A stretch of DNA of 64,000 nucleotides from Mycobacterium kyogaense (GCF_003254575.1 NZ_QJUA01000029.1:1-64000), one strand, 5' to 3'. Counted from the first letter of the stretch, positions 1-8,392 are shown. Notes: generated by a model not told the origin, from the sequence alone. A program made the numbers and translations.

Positions 1-1246
1 GGACGGGGGCGGCGTCGATGCTCTCGGGCGGGAGCACGACGGTGTCGGGCGGCTCCAGATCGTCGTCGAGATCCTCCGCAGGTGGCGCCGGTCTGGGCGT
101 GCGGACACGGGGCGCGAAGCCGCCTGACATGGCGACCGTCAGCGCGCCGATGCCGGCGAACCACACGAAGACAGCGGGACCGAAGGTGGCCTGGTCCACC
201 TTCACATCGCCGAAGTTGCCCAGGGGCCCACCACCGGCGTAGCCCAGCAGCGCCATCGCCGCAGCGCCAAGAGTCGCGGCGACCAGCACCTTCGCCAGCG
301 CCTGCACCGGCGGCAGCGCCCGGCGCGCACACTGCTGGCCCAGCGCGACCCCAGACACCGCACCGACGATCAGCAGCGCCACCCAGACCGGGCCCAGCGG
401 CGGAGTGGGCGCGGCGGCCAACACGGGCAGCGCGGGCACGTCTCCGCCCAGCACCGTGAACGCGCTGAAGGTGGCCAGGCCGACGTGCGCGCTCGAGCCG
501 ACGGCGACGGCGGCGGCGCCGACCACCACGTTGGGCAGGTACAGCAGCGAGAGCACCGTCAGGCTCAGCTGCCCGAACAACGAATCGGTGATCGAGTAGA
601 GGTCGTGCATCGTCGACCAGTGCACGACCAGCGAGCCCGCCACCACCGCCGCCGACAACGCGGTCAGCGCCAGCACACCGACCGCTGCGGCACGGAACGC
701 GTCGGGCAGCCAGGCAGGTAGCGGGGGCCGGATCAGTCGCCTGCCCAGCCGCGACCCGACACCGAGCACCGCCCCCAGCAGGTGCACAGTCAGCACGCTG
801 GCGAAGGCGCGCGAGGCGTCCGGTGTCTGCAGCTGCGTCAGCACCGAGGCGGCGTCGTGGATCACCGCCAGGCACAGCGCCGCGATCAGCAGGGGTCCAC
901 CCAACGCCGAGGCCACCACCCAGCGGGTCACGAACCACGACGTGTGCGTCACCGCGGCCGCGGTGGTGCGCGCCGTGCCGTAGACCATCGCCAACGCGGG
1001 CAGCAGCGGCATCACTCCCAGTGCGCTGCCCGCGATCGACACCGGCACCTGGTGCACACCCAGCCACATGCTCGCGATGGCGCCGAGCGCGCCCGTCATG
1101 TCGCTGTTGGCGATCACCAGCTGCAGCAGCACCACCGCCGCGATGACGACCAACGCGACCAGCGACGGCCCGAACGCCACCCGGAGCAGCTCACGCGCCT
1201 GGCGTGGGGCCGCTGGCGTACTACCCGCGCGTGGGGCTGTGTTCAC
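1..1246 (-). CDS. PerM-like polytopic membrane protein (DUF6350), 3' end cut by the window
   Basis: An open frame starts at a GTG at 1246 and runs off the left edge, giving about 415 residues. The start is supported by an AGGAG about ten bases upstream. The N-terminus (VNTAPRAGSTPAAPRQAREL) leads into a hydrophobic helix, then many Ala/Val/Leu-rich membrane segments. The last visible part is a soluble acidic tail with the pattern PPAEDLDDDLEPPDTVV. Length, topology and position directly after a DUF5336 gene match M. tuberculosis Rv0955 (PerM, about 455 aa), which is linked in the literature to cell division in chronic infection; that role is known for the relative only. Probably co-transcribed with the gene that ends at 1343. 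The exact C-terminus is outside the window. Confidence 0.8.
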   Translation of the reverse strand, partial: MNTAPRAGSTPAAPRQARELLRVAFGPSLVALVVIAAVVLLQLVIANSDMTGALGAIASMWLGVHQVPVSIAGSALGVMPLLPALAMVYGTARTTAAAVTHTSWFVTRWVVASALGGPLLIAALCLAVIHDAASVLTQLQTPDASRAFASVLTVHLLGAVLGVGSRLGRRLIRPPLPAWLPDAFRAAAVGVLALTALSAAVVAGSLVVHWSTMHDLYSITDSLFGQLSLTVLSLLYLPNVVVGAAAVAVGSSAHVGLATFSAFTVLGGDVPALPVLAAAPTPPLGPVWVALLIVGAVSGVALGQQCARRALPPVQALAKVLVAATLGAAAMALLGYAGGGPLGNFGDVKVDQATFGPAVFVWFAGIGALTVAMSGGFAPRVRTPRPAPPAEDLDDDLEPPDTVVLPPESIDAAPV

Positions 1247-1342
1247 GGGTCGGGCCGCTCCTGGAAAGACGCTCTCGGACGCGCGACGGTCACGCACGCG
1301 CGGTTGAGACTACGACGCGCTTCAACTACGACGCGCTCGACA

Positions 1343-2287
1343 CTACGACGAGGACTGGCCCGACTGCGAGGACGGCGACGACGGCGACGACGGGTGCTGC
1401 GTGGGGACCTGCGTCGTCGGAGTGTTGCTCGACGGAGGCTGTCCGTAGGTCGGGTAGCCGGTGGGCGGCGTCGGGGAACCCGACTGCGCGCCGGAGGGCT
1501 GCTGCCCCGACGTGGCGCCCGATGACTGCTGGCCCGACGGCTGCTGTCCGGACGGGGACGTGGCGGGGAACCCGCCGGTGGAGGGACCCGAGCCGGGGTA
1601 GCCGCCGTAGGGCGTCGGGTAGCCGGGGCGCTGCTGCTGAGGTTGGCCGTGCTGCGGCTGCCCCTGCTGGCCCGGCTGACCGTAGTAGGAGCCGGGGTAC
1701 TGGCCGTACTGCGGCTGATCGTATGGCTGCTCGTACTTGGGTCGCGGCGTCGGCGCGGTGAGGATTCCCGAGTCGAACAGCAGCACCACGACGGCGACGG
1801 CGGCCTGCAGCAGCGTGAAGGCGGTCACCAGCCACAGGCCCCAGGCGACGCTGGTACCGCTGGGCTTGTTCAGCACCTCCGAGATCACCAGCAGGAAGCC
1901 CAGCACCGATGCGACGGCGGCCAGGGCGACGCGGCTCTTCTGCTTGGGCAGCAGACCGACCCCGGCGACGAGCGCACCGACGAGCGACGCGACGACGGCG
2001 ATGCCGAGGCCGACGGAGCTGCCGCTGAGCTCGCCGAGACCCGGGAAGTCGGAGGACTCCACGGTGAACTGCGGCGCGAAGTACGACAGGTACGCGAGCA
2101 GGCCGAGACCTGCGGTGGCGGCGCTCAGGTACTCGGGGAGCTTGCTCGGACCCTCGGCGCCGGGGCCGGGGCCGGGGCCGGGCTCATTGACCCGGGCGAA
2201 CTGCTGTGTCGGAGCGCTGAACTGTGTGGTGGGCTGCTGACCCGGCTGATAGCCGTGGCCTCCGGTCGGGCCTTGCGGATACGACAT
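1343..2287 (-). CDS. DUF5336 membrane protein, 34 kDa antigen-like (Rv0954 type)
   Basis: A 314-residue protein. The first 50 residues are Gly/Pro/Gln-rich and include a PGPGPGPG run. Four membrane helices follow (about 54-72, 91-113, 119-136 and 145-170), then a long Pro/Gln/Tyr/Ser-rich tail with repeated YPGSYYGQPGQ-like stretches. This layout is that of the mycobacterial 34 kDa antigenic protein family (Rv0954, 303 aa). A cell-envelope or divisome-linked role has been suggested for the family; nothing here shows an enzyme. It lies upstream of the PerM-like gene, as in M. tuberculosis, so the two probably form an operon. The PGPGPG stretch is encoded by a short GGGGCC-type tandem repeat near 2158-2183 that could vary in copy number. 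Confidence 0.85.
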   Translation of the reverse strand: MSYPQGPTGGHGYQPGQQPTTQFSAPTQQFARVNEPGPGPGPGAEGPSKLPEYLSAATAGLGLLAYLSYFAPQFTVESSDFPGLGELSGSSVGLGIAVVASLVGALVAGVGLLPKQKSRVALAAVASVLGFLLVISEVLNKPSGTSVAWGLWLVTAFTLLQAAVAVVVLLFDSGILTAPTPRPKYEQPYDQPQYGQYPGSYYGQPGQQGQPQHGQPQQQRPGYPTPYGGYPGSGPSTGGFPATSPSGQQPSGQQSSGATSGQQPSGAQSGSPTPPTGYPTYGQPPSSNTPTTQVPTQHPSSPSSPSSQSGQSSS

Positions 2288-2430
2288 GACCTCTCCTGTG
2301 GTGTGCGGGCCCCCGCATCGACAACCAACGATGTCAACGCAGGTGACTGCGATCCCGACGGACCGCCTGAGCGATTCGATGAACCACGCTAGCGCACATC
2401 GCTGGGGACCCCGAGCGGCGGAGGCGGCCG

Positions 2431-3561
2431 CTAGGCGGGGACCAGCACCGGCGTGTCGGCCGTCGAGCGCTCAGCTGCCTCGATCTCACGGACGAGCGGC
2501 AGCACCTTCGCGCCGAAGTACTCGATCTCCTCCTGGAAGTGCAGGAACCCGCCGAGGATCAGGTCGACGCCGCGCTTGCGATAGGCCGCGATGCGCTCGG
2601 CGATCTGTTCCGGCGTGCCGATCAGTTGGGTGCGGAAACCGTCGTTGTACTGCACGAGGTCCTCGAAGCTGGAGTCGGCCCACATCCCCGTCTTGTCACC
2701 GGTGGAGTTGCCGGCCTGCTGTACGGCCGAGCGGAATCCCTCGACCGCGGGACGGTTGGCCTTCTCCACGATCTCCCTGAGGGTCTCCTTCGCTTCTTTT
2801 TCCGTGTCTCTGGCGATGATGAAGCCGTTCAGACCGAACTTGACCTCACGCCCGACGTCGCGGGCGTGGTCGCGGACGTCCACGATCTGTTCGGTGACGC
2901 CGTCGAAGTCCTTGCCGTTGGAGAAGTACCAGTCGGCATAGCGGCCCCCGTTGCGGCGGGCCGCGGTGGAGTTTCCGCCTTGGAAGATCTCCGGGTTGGG
3001 CCGTTCGGGCGTGTTGACCGGTTTGGGCTTGAGGGTGAACTCGTGGATGCGGTAGAAGTCGCCGCGGAAGTCCACGTCGTCCTCGGTCCAGATCTTGCGC
3101 AGTACCTGGAGGAACTCCGCACTGCGCCGGTAGCGCTCGTCGTGTTCGAGCCAGGGCTCACCGAGGTGGGTGAACTCGTCTTTGAACCATCCGGACACCA
3201 CGTTGACGGCGAACCGGCCACCGGAGAGCTGGTCGGCGGTGGCGCCCAGCTTGGCCAGCACACCGGGCTGCCAGAGGCCCGGGTGGACGGCCGCGATCAC
3301 TTTCAGCCGCTGGGTGGCCAGGAGCAGCGCGAGGCTGAAGCTGGTGGACTCGTGCTGGTATTCCGCGCCGTAGCTGGCTTCGTAGCGCACCTGGGACAGC
3401 GCGTAGTCGAAGCCGTTGTTCTCGGCCGTCTGCGCGAGCTTGACGTTGTAGTCGTAGTTCCAGTCGGTGCGCTGCTCGATGTCGCTGACCACGAGGCCGC
3501 CACTGACGTTGGGCACCCAGTAGGCGAATGAGACGTTCTCGGCGATGCGTTCGGTCGTCAT
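2431..3561 (-). CDS. sfnG: Dimethyl sulfone monooxygenase, FMNH2-dependent
   Basis: A 376-residue luciferase-like flavin monooxygenase. The N-terminal signature FAYWVPNVSGGLVVS (residues 12-26) followed by IEQRTDWNYDYN, the YGAEYQHES segment and the NVVSGWFKDEF segment are characteristic of SfnG, which uses FMNH2 and O2 to turn dimethyl sulfone into methanesulfinate and formaldehyde during sulfur scavenging. Length matches the family (about 360-380 aa). A separate NADH:FMN reductase is normally needed; none is adjacent. The gene stands alone between the decarboxylase (ends 3624) and the DUF5336 gene, in a place where M. tuberculosis has no such gene as far as I recall, so it looks like a lineage-specific insertion. 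Assignment rests on recalled family sequence. Confidence 0.9.
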   Translation of the reverse strand: MTTERIAENVSFAYWVPNVSGGLVVSDIEQRTDWNYDYNVKLAQTAENNGFDYALSQVRYEASYGAEYQHESTSFSLALLLATQRLKVIAAVHPGLWQPGVLAKLGATADQLSGGRFAVNVVSGWFKDEFTHLGEPWLEHDERYRRSAEFLQVLRKIWTEDDVDFRGDFYRIHEFTLKPKPVNTPERPNPEIFQGGNSTAARRNGGRYADWYFSNGKDFDGVTEQIVDVRDHARDVGREVKFGLNGFIIARDTEKEAKETLREIVEKANRPAVEGFRSAVQQAGNSTGDKTGMWADSSFEDLVQYNDGFRTQLIGTPEQIAERIAAYRKRGVDLILGGFLHFQEEIEYFGAKVLPLVREIEAAERSTADTPVLVPA

Positions 3562-3623
3562 GGTGTGCCATCGAAGCGCTGCGATGGCGGTCCGTCATCG
3601 GTATGGATCGCGGTGAGGCGAAG

Positions 3624-4784
3624 TCAGCCCATGACGATCGGGGTGGCCTCGATGCCGTTGAACCGCGATGCGGTGACCGCGGTGTAGGCGCCCATCAGCG
3701 GACTGAGCAGGACATCGCCCACTGCCAGGCCAGGCATCGGGTAATCGCGAGCGATCACGTCGGCGCTGTCACACGTGGGCCCGGCCAGCGTGACCGGCTG
3801 CAGAGTCGGCTCGATCTGCCCGGTCAGCTCCGGCAGCGCGAGGATCGGCGCGTGCACGTCCTCGGTCATCACGTTCGAATAGCTCCCGTAGAGCCCGTCG
3901 TCGAGGTAGTGCCACGTCCGGCCGGCGCGTTCGGCGGTGCCCACGACGGTGGTCAGCAGTGTCATGCAGTCGGCGGCGAGGAACCGTCCGGGCTCGCACA
4001 GCAACCTGAATTCGCCGCGCCGCGCACCGAGGACGTCGTCGACGATGTCGCCGATCTCGGTGATGGGCGGCTCCTGTTCGCGATAGCTCACCGGGAATCC
4101 CCCACCGATGTCGATCGTCCGCGTGGGCACTCCGAGGGCGGCCTCGATGTGACCGGTCAGGTCGAGGGTGTGCTGCAGCGCGCGCCGGAACGGCTCGGTC
4201 GAGCTGCTCTGGCTGCCGACGTGGAAGCTGAACCCGGCGAATCCGACGCCACCGGTCAGCACGTGCTTGACCAAGAGCTCGGCGTCGGCGGGCACCACCC
4301 CGAACTTCGACGACAGGTCGGATTTCGCTGAAGGGTTACCGAAGGCCAGGCGCACCAGCAGGTCGATGTCGCCGGGTCGGCCCGCGAATTTCTGTACCTC
4401 AGCGACGTTCTCGACCACGAACGTGCGGATGCCGGCGGCGTAGGCATGGTCGATGTCCGCCGGCTTCTTGATCGGATTTGTGTGGATGCTGCGATGCAGA
4501 GGCAGGCCGAGCCGGCCGAGAAGGTCCACCTCGCCGCGTGTTGCCACGTCGAAACCGGCGCCGCAGATCGCGACGGTGGACAGCACCACCGGATGAGACA
4601 GCGCCTTCACCGCGTAGTGCACCTCGAAGCCCGGGAGCGCGGACTGCAGTTCACGTAGGCGTCGCGCGACCCGCTGCGGTTCGAGCACGAGCAGCGGTGT
4701 GCCGTGCGCCTGGGCCAGCTGCGTCCAGCGTGGCGCGGTGGCGCGCAGCTGCTCACGCAGCTGGGACCGTCGGTGCAGGTTCAT
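3624..4784 (-). CDS. Type III PLP-dependent decarboxylase, ornithine decarboxylase-like
   Basis: A 386-residue alanine-racemase-fold enzyme. PLP-lysine is K60 in HYAVKAL. HVGS (188-191), GGGFP (227-231) and CEPGR (263-267) are the phosphate and cofactor contacts, and GPTCDSAD (335-342) carries the Cys/Asp pair of ornithine decarboxylases rather than the diaminopimelate decarboxylase pattern. Expected reaction: decarboxylation of ornithine or lysine to putrescine or cadaverine; the exact substrate is not fixed by the motifs I can see. The start overlaps the end of the upstream membrane-protein gene by 32 bp, which implies translational coupling. The AGGAA upstream of the ATG lies inside that gene. 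Function of the family is certain; substrate is inferred. Confidence 0.85.
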   Translation of the reverse strand: MNLHRRSQLREQLRATAPRWTQLAQAHGTPLLVLEPQRVARRLRELQSALPGFEVHYAVKALSHPVVLSTVAICGAGFDVATRGEVDLLGRLGLPLHRSIHTNPIKKPADIDHAYAAGIRTFVVENVAEVQKFAGRPGDIDLLVRLAFGNPSAKSDLSSKFGVVPADAELLVKHVLTGGVGFAGFSFHVGSQSSSTEPFRRALQHTLDLTGHIEAALGVPTRTIDIGGGFPVSYREQEPPITEIGDIVDDVLGARRGEFRLLCEPGRFLAADCMTLLTTVVGTAERAGRTWHYLDDGLYGSYSNVMTEDVHAPILALPELTGQIEPTLQPVTLAGPTCDSADVIARDYPMPGLAVGDVLLSPLMGAYTAVTASRFNGIEATPIVMG

Positions 4785-5280
4785 GACCGGTTCCTTTCTC
4801 GGCCGGAAGGCGCTGCGCGACGAGGGCTGTGAAGCGCTCGTAGCTGAAGACTGCGCATCCGTAGAACGCCACGTCGGAGACCAATTTCCCGAAGATCCAG
4901 CCGGCGGCGACGTTGCCGAACAGCAGGGGTCCGACGTAGAACGCCAGGGGCCGCACGGCGATGCTGTCGATCAGTTCGGCGGGGCCGAACTCGATCGCGA
5001 CACTGCGTAGCGCCAAGAGGACGGACACGACGACGCGGTCGCGCCGTGTCCGGTGACGATGGTCGCGGTATGTCCACCTCAATGCGGTCAGGAATGCCGT
5101 CGCGTAGTAACCCGCGGAGGCGCCGACGGTCGCCGCGACGGCCGCGGCAGCCAACGAGCCGGTGGCGCCGTAGGCCAGTGCTGCGGCCCCGAATTCTGCT
5201 GCCGTGCCGGCTATTTCGCAGGGTAGATAGCGCCGTATCCACTCCCCGATCCGGGACCGCACACGCGTTCGTGTCTTCAT
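4753..5280 (-). CDS. Small membrane protein coupled to the decarboxylase
   Basis: A 175-residue protein that I do not recognise by name. It has a basic N-terminus (MKTRTRVRSRIGEWIRRYL), two Ala-rich membrane helices (about 20-40 and 42-65), a charged loop rich in Arg (about 68-82), and further hydrophobic segments near 84-95 and 118-145. The C-terminal tail is soluble. Its last 32 bp overlap the decarboxylase, so both proteins should be made together. A transporter or membrane partner for the amine product is possible but not shown. The promoter region upstream holds two palindromes (5292-5310 and 5318-5329). Confidence 0.75.
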   Translation of the reverse strand: MKTRTRVRSRIGEWIRRYLPCEIAGTAAEFGAAALAYGATGSLAAAAVAATVGASAGYYATAFLTALRWTYRDHRHRTRRDRVVVSVLLALRSVAIEFGPAELIDSIAVRPLAFYVGPLLFGNVAAGWIFGKLVSDVAFYGCAVFSYERFTALVAQRLPAEKGTGHEPAPTVPAA

Positions 5281-5291
5281 GGGATAACTGT

Positions 5292-5329
5292 CACGCGATC
5301 GAATCGCGTGGTCTTGAGTAGCGCGCTAC
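5292..5329. promoter_or_regulatory. Two palindromes upstream of the membrane protein/decarboxylase operon
   Basis: CACGCGAT-CGA-ATCGCGTG (5292-5310) has perfect 8-bp arms and ends 12 bp before the ATG at 5280. A perfect 12-bp palindrome GTAGCGCGCTAC follows at 5318-5329. They fit operator sites for a dimeric regulator; no regulator gene is adjacent, so the binding protein is unknown. Confidence 0.45.
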
Positions 5330-5390
5330 GCAAGTCTGCGCGGCCGGCGAGGCAGTGCTACCCGGGGCACCCCCACTTGCGGACGCATAT

Positions 5391-5404
5391 TGGAACACGT
5401 TCTA
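5391..5404. promoter_or_regulatory. KstR-type operator overlapping a leaderless promoter
   Basis: TGGAACACGTTCTA fits the KstR consensus TnnAACnnGTTnnA at every fixed position. It lies 10 bp before the ATG at 5414 and overlaps a -10-like TCTAAT (5401-5406), placing the transcription start at or next to the ATG. Repressor binding there would block RNA polymerase. KstR is the TetR-family repressor of sterol catabolism in mycobacteria. Confidence 0.7.
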
Positions 5405-5413
5405 ATTCTCGGC

Positions 5414-6262
5414 ATGGACTTTGGGTTGGTGCTGTTCACCTCTGATCGCGGGATCACGCCTGCCGCGGCGGCCAAGCTCGCCGACGAGCACGGCTTCTCC
5501 ACTTTCTACGTGCCCGAACACACCCACATCCCGATCAAACGGCAGGCCGCGCACCCGACCACCGGGGATGAGACCTTGCCCGACGATCGCTACATGCGCA
5601 CCCTGGATCCCTGGGTGTCGCTGGGCACCGCCGCTGCGGTGACGTCACGGGTGCGGCTGTCCACCGCGGTCGCATTGCCCGTCGAACACGATCCGATCAC
5701 GCTGGCGAAGTCGATCGCCACGCTGGACCACCTGTCCGGCGGCCGAGTGTCCCTCGGTGTCGGATTCGGTTGGAACACCGATGAACTCGCTGATCACAAC
5801 GTGCCCCCTGCGCGCCGCCGCACGATGCTGCGCGAGTACCTCGAAGCCATGCGGGCGTTGTGGACCGAGGAAGAGGCCGCCTACGAGGGCGAGTTCGTGA
5901 ACTTCGGCCCGTCCTGGGCGTGGCCCAAGCCGGTGCAGTCGCACATCCCGGTTCTCGTGGGCGCCGCGGGCACCGAGAAGAACTTCAAGTGGATCGCGAA
6001 GTCCGCCGACGGCTGGATCACCACCCCACGCGACTTCGACATCGACGCACCGGTGAAGCTCCTCCAGGACACGTGGGCCGCCGCCGGGCGCGACGGGGCT
6101 CCGCAGATCGTCGCGCTGGACTTCAAGCCCGACCCCGACAAGCTCGCGCGCTGGCGCGATCTGGGGGTCACCGAGGTGCTGTTCGGCTTCCCCGACCGCG
6201 GCCCCGACGAGGTCGCCGGGTACGTCGAACGGCTCGCGGGCAAGCTCACTGCGCTGGTGTGA
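5414..6262 (+). CDS. LLM-class F420-dependent oxidoreductase (Rv0953c type)
   Basis: A 282-residue luciferase-like protein. MDFGLVLFTSDRGI opens the TIM barrel; LSGGRVSLGVGFGWNTDEL (about 105-123) is the F420-binding stretch of this class. It likely carries out an F420-linked hydride transfer on an unknown substrate. A TTG start at 5390 is possible, but the stretch from 5391 is an operator, the ATG at 5414 has a leaderless -10 in the right place, and 282 residues equals the length of M. tuberculosis Rv0953c. The gene is divergent from the decarboxylase operon. The KstR box suggests induction during sterol breakdown. Confidence 0.85.
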   Translation: MDFGLVLFTSDRGITPAAAAKLADEHGFSTFYVPEHTHIPIKRQAAHPTTGDETLPDDRYMRTLDPWVSLGTAAAVTSRVRLSTAVALPVEHDPITLAKSIATLDHLSGGRVSLGVGFGWNTDELADHNVPPARRRTMLREYLEAMRALWTEEEAAYEGEFVNFGPSWAWPKPVQSHIPVLVGAAGTEKNFKWIAKSADGWITTPRDFDIDAPVKLLQDTWAAAGRDGAPQIVALDFKPDPDKLARWRDLGVTEVLFGFPDRGPDEVAGYVERLAGKLTALV

Positions 6263-6326
6263 TTTGGTGCGCCGGAGGCCCCGGCGCCGGTCCTAGGCTG
6301 GTGAGCAACACCGGCTTGGGAGCCTG

Positions 6327-7826
6327 ATGTCCATCTCGATGATCCGCGCGCAGGAGCCGCAGCGCGTCGTCGATTCCGGGCATGACCTCAGCCGAACGGC
6401 TTCGATGCTCGACGGGCTGATCGGCGAGCAGGTGCGCGCGGCCAACCGTATGCGGGAGAGCTGGTTCGGCCGGGCGGCGACGGGTGCCGCCGCGAAGTCT
6501 TATCGGAACATCCAGCAGGAGTATCTGGAGCGCGAGAAGCTGGTCGCCCTGGCTGCGGCCATGCAGTCCGGTGGCGAGGCGATGGTCGCGATCCGATCGG
6601 TGTTGTTGACTTGGGTGGGTATCGCCGCATCGATGTTCGACGTCAGCGACGCCGGCGTGGTGACTGTCCGGGCGCCGAACGACACGGCGCCGTGGGTGGC
6701 CATCGCCGCGGCGTACACGAGGATCATCCAGCAGCTCATCGAACAGTTCCTCACCGCCGACGGGACAACGGCCAAGGGTATCGGCGCCATCAACGCGGGC
6801 TGGCTGCCGGGCAACAATCCCGGGCCCGGCGGCATCGACCCCGACAGTCTGAACAGCGATCAGCTGAAGTGGCTGCAGAGCCTGGCAGGTTCGGGGGATC
6901 CGAAGACCGGTGACGGCGGGGTCGGCGTGCCCAACACCGACCTGTCGATCATGGGGATGACGCCCGACGGGCGCATGTTCACGATCCAGGGCGACACCGC
7001 GAAGAACATGGGAGAAGGCGGAGGCCCGGGACCTCGGACCGATCAGGGCGGCTTCAACAACATCATCTTCTGGACGATGGACGAGCACGGGAAGTGGGTG
7101 GTGGACGAGGTCGTCAACGATCCGTTCCCCAACACCCCTGGTGACGCGTCGACGATCCCGACGTCGACGTTCAGCGACGGGGACACCATGTACGCATCGG
7201 TGATGAACGTCAAGAACTGGGAACGGGGGACGTGGCAGACGCGCAGCTCTGAACTGTACAAATCCGTCGACGGCGGCAAGACATGGACGAAGGCAGGCCC
7301 GGTGTGGACGAACAATGCCGCGTCGAACAACCCTTTTCAGGTGCAGAGCTTCACTCCTCGCGACGATGGATATGTGTACATGTACGGCTCCGAGAACGGT
7401 CGAACCAACGACGGCCTTCATGTCGCGCGTGTCCCCGTCGCCGATGTCGAGAACCCCGCGAAATACGAGTACTGGGATGGGAACTCGTTCGCTGTGGGGG
7501 CGGCCGGCGCCGGCGGAAGCCCACCTGTGCTACAGCCACCGGCAGGCTACAGCGGCGTCGGCGAACCCAACGTGCACTTCTACGACAACAAGGCGCTGCT
7601 GACCTTCAACGACGATCAGGGCAACATCTTCACCAGCTCGTCGACGGACGGCGTGAACTGGTCCACGCCGCAGGTGGTCACGTCGCAACCAGGCGCCTAC
7701 GGCGTGTTCCAGTCCCCGCTGTCCGCGGGGAATTCCGTCGACGCCTCCGTATCGTTGTGGAACCCCTACGGGACACAATTGGTCACCATCGAAAACTCCG
7801 ATACGACAGGGCTGGGCGGCTACTGA
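6327..7826 (+). CDS. WXG-like N-terminal domain fused to a DUF4185 (GH183-type) beta-propeller
   Basis: A 499-residue protein. Residues 1-100 are a helical hairpin with a W46-F-G48 turn resembling the WXG motif of ESX substrates, followed by YLERE (66-70), a possible YxxxE secretion signal. Residues 100-150 form more helices, then a Gly/Pro/Asn linker (about 155-205). Residues 205-499 look like DUF4185: the stretch MYASVMNVKNWERGTW then SSELYKSVDGGKTW, and YVYMYGSENGRTNDGL, with a typical blade repeat. Some DUF4185 proteins are endo-D-arabinanases (CAZy GH183) acting on mycobacterial arabinan. No signal peptide is seen, consistent with type VII export. The stop overlaps the start of a lipoprotein gene (TGATG). 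Export route and activity are inferred. A GGAG precedes the ATG. Confidence 0.7.
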   Translation: MSISMIRAQEPQRVVDSGHDLSRTASMLDGLIGEQVRAANRMRESWFGRAATGAAAKSYRNIQQEYLEREKLVALAAAMQSGGEAMVAIRSVLLTWVGIAASMFDVSDAGVVTVRAPNDTAPWVAIAAAYTRIIQQLIEQFLTADGTTAKGIGAINAGWLPGNNPGPGGIDPDSLNSDQLKWLQSLAGSGDPKTGDGGVGVPNTDLSIMGMTPDGRMFTIQGDTAKNMGEGGGPGPRTDQGGFNNIIFWTMDEHGKWVVDEVVNDPFPNTPGDASTIPTSTFSDGDTMYASVMNVKNWERGTWQTRSSELYKSVDGGKTWTKAGPVWTNNAASNNPFQVQSFTPRDDGYVYMYGSENGRTNDGLHVARVPVADVENPAKYEYWDGNSFAVGAAGAGGSPPVLQPPAGYSGVGEPNVHFYDNKALLTFNDDQGNIFTSSSTDGVNWSTPQVVTSQPGAYGVFQSPLSAGNSVDASVSLWNPYGTQLVTIENSDTTGLGGY

Positions 7827-8392
7827 TGACCAGGTCTACCCGCTCTGCGAACGTCGTGATCTGTGCGGCGACGCTGGCCATCGTCGCAGCACTGGCAGCG
7901 TGCGGCGCCACCACTGACAGCCGCGCAGAAACGCCTACGCCTACGTCGTCGACCAATGCACTCCCGGCGACCTTCCCCGACCTGATGTCCATGACACCGG
8001 TCGACGTTGCACAGTTTCAGCAGAGCTACCCGTACTTCACGGGCGTGCAATTCAGTACCCCGGATGGCCAGCAGTGCTACAGCAACGACATGAATTCGCG
8101 CAACGATCCCGCGATTCGGACGCTCACCTGCGAAGGGCCGCGCCCCGACAAGGGCCCGGGCTCATGGGAGATCGACGTCGCGACCAACACACCGGCCACC
8201 AGCGAGCCGGCGGCCCCGTCACTCAACCCCAACTACCAGCCGCCTGAGAACGAGCGCCCGAAACCTCTTCCACCACAACACAGCATCGAATACAAAGGCA
8301 TCCGATGCGGTGTCGACGACAAGGGCACCACCGGGTGCGTCGCCGGCGACCACGGCTTCGTGCTCACCCCCACCAGCACCACGCTGTTCTAG
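7826..8392 (+). CDS. Putative lipoprotein coupled to the DUF4185 protein
   Basis: A 188-residue protein whose ATG overlaps the stop of the upstream gene (TGATG), so translation should be coupled. It has an Arg-containing N-terminus, a hydrophobic stretch VVICAATLAIVAALAAC and a lipobox LAAC followed by GATT, so the mature protein begins at about C26 and is probably anchored outside the membrane. The mature part has a Thr/Pro-rich linker, then a domain with at least four cysteines (QQCYSND, LTCEG, IRCGVDD, TGCVAG) that could form two disulfides. I do not recognise the family. Its tight pairing with a probable exported hydrolase suggests a chaperone, inhibitor or immunity protein. Its TAG stop shares CTAG with the stop of the convergent thiolase gene. 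Confidence 0.75.
   Translation: MTRSTRSANVVICAATLAIVAALAACGATTDSRAETPTPTSSTNALPATFPDLMSMTPVDVAQFQQSYPYFTGVQFSTPDGQQCYSNDMNSRNDPAIRTLTCEGPRPDKGPGSWEIDVATNTPATSEPAAPSLNPNYQPPENERPKPLPPQHSIEYKGIRCGVDDKGTTGCVAGDHGFVLTPTSTTLF

Noticed and set aside
2539..3531. A 330-codon frame antisense to sfnG
   Set aside because: Mirror of a confident gene; no domains.
6294..6327. Micro-ORF (GTG at 6301, eight codons) overlapping the start of the WXG-like gene
   Set aside because: The TAGGCT hexamer is only 1 nt from that GTG, so a transcript would begin inside it; the main gene has its own GGAG ribosome site.
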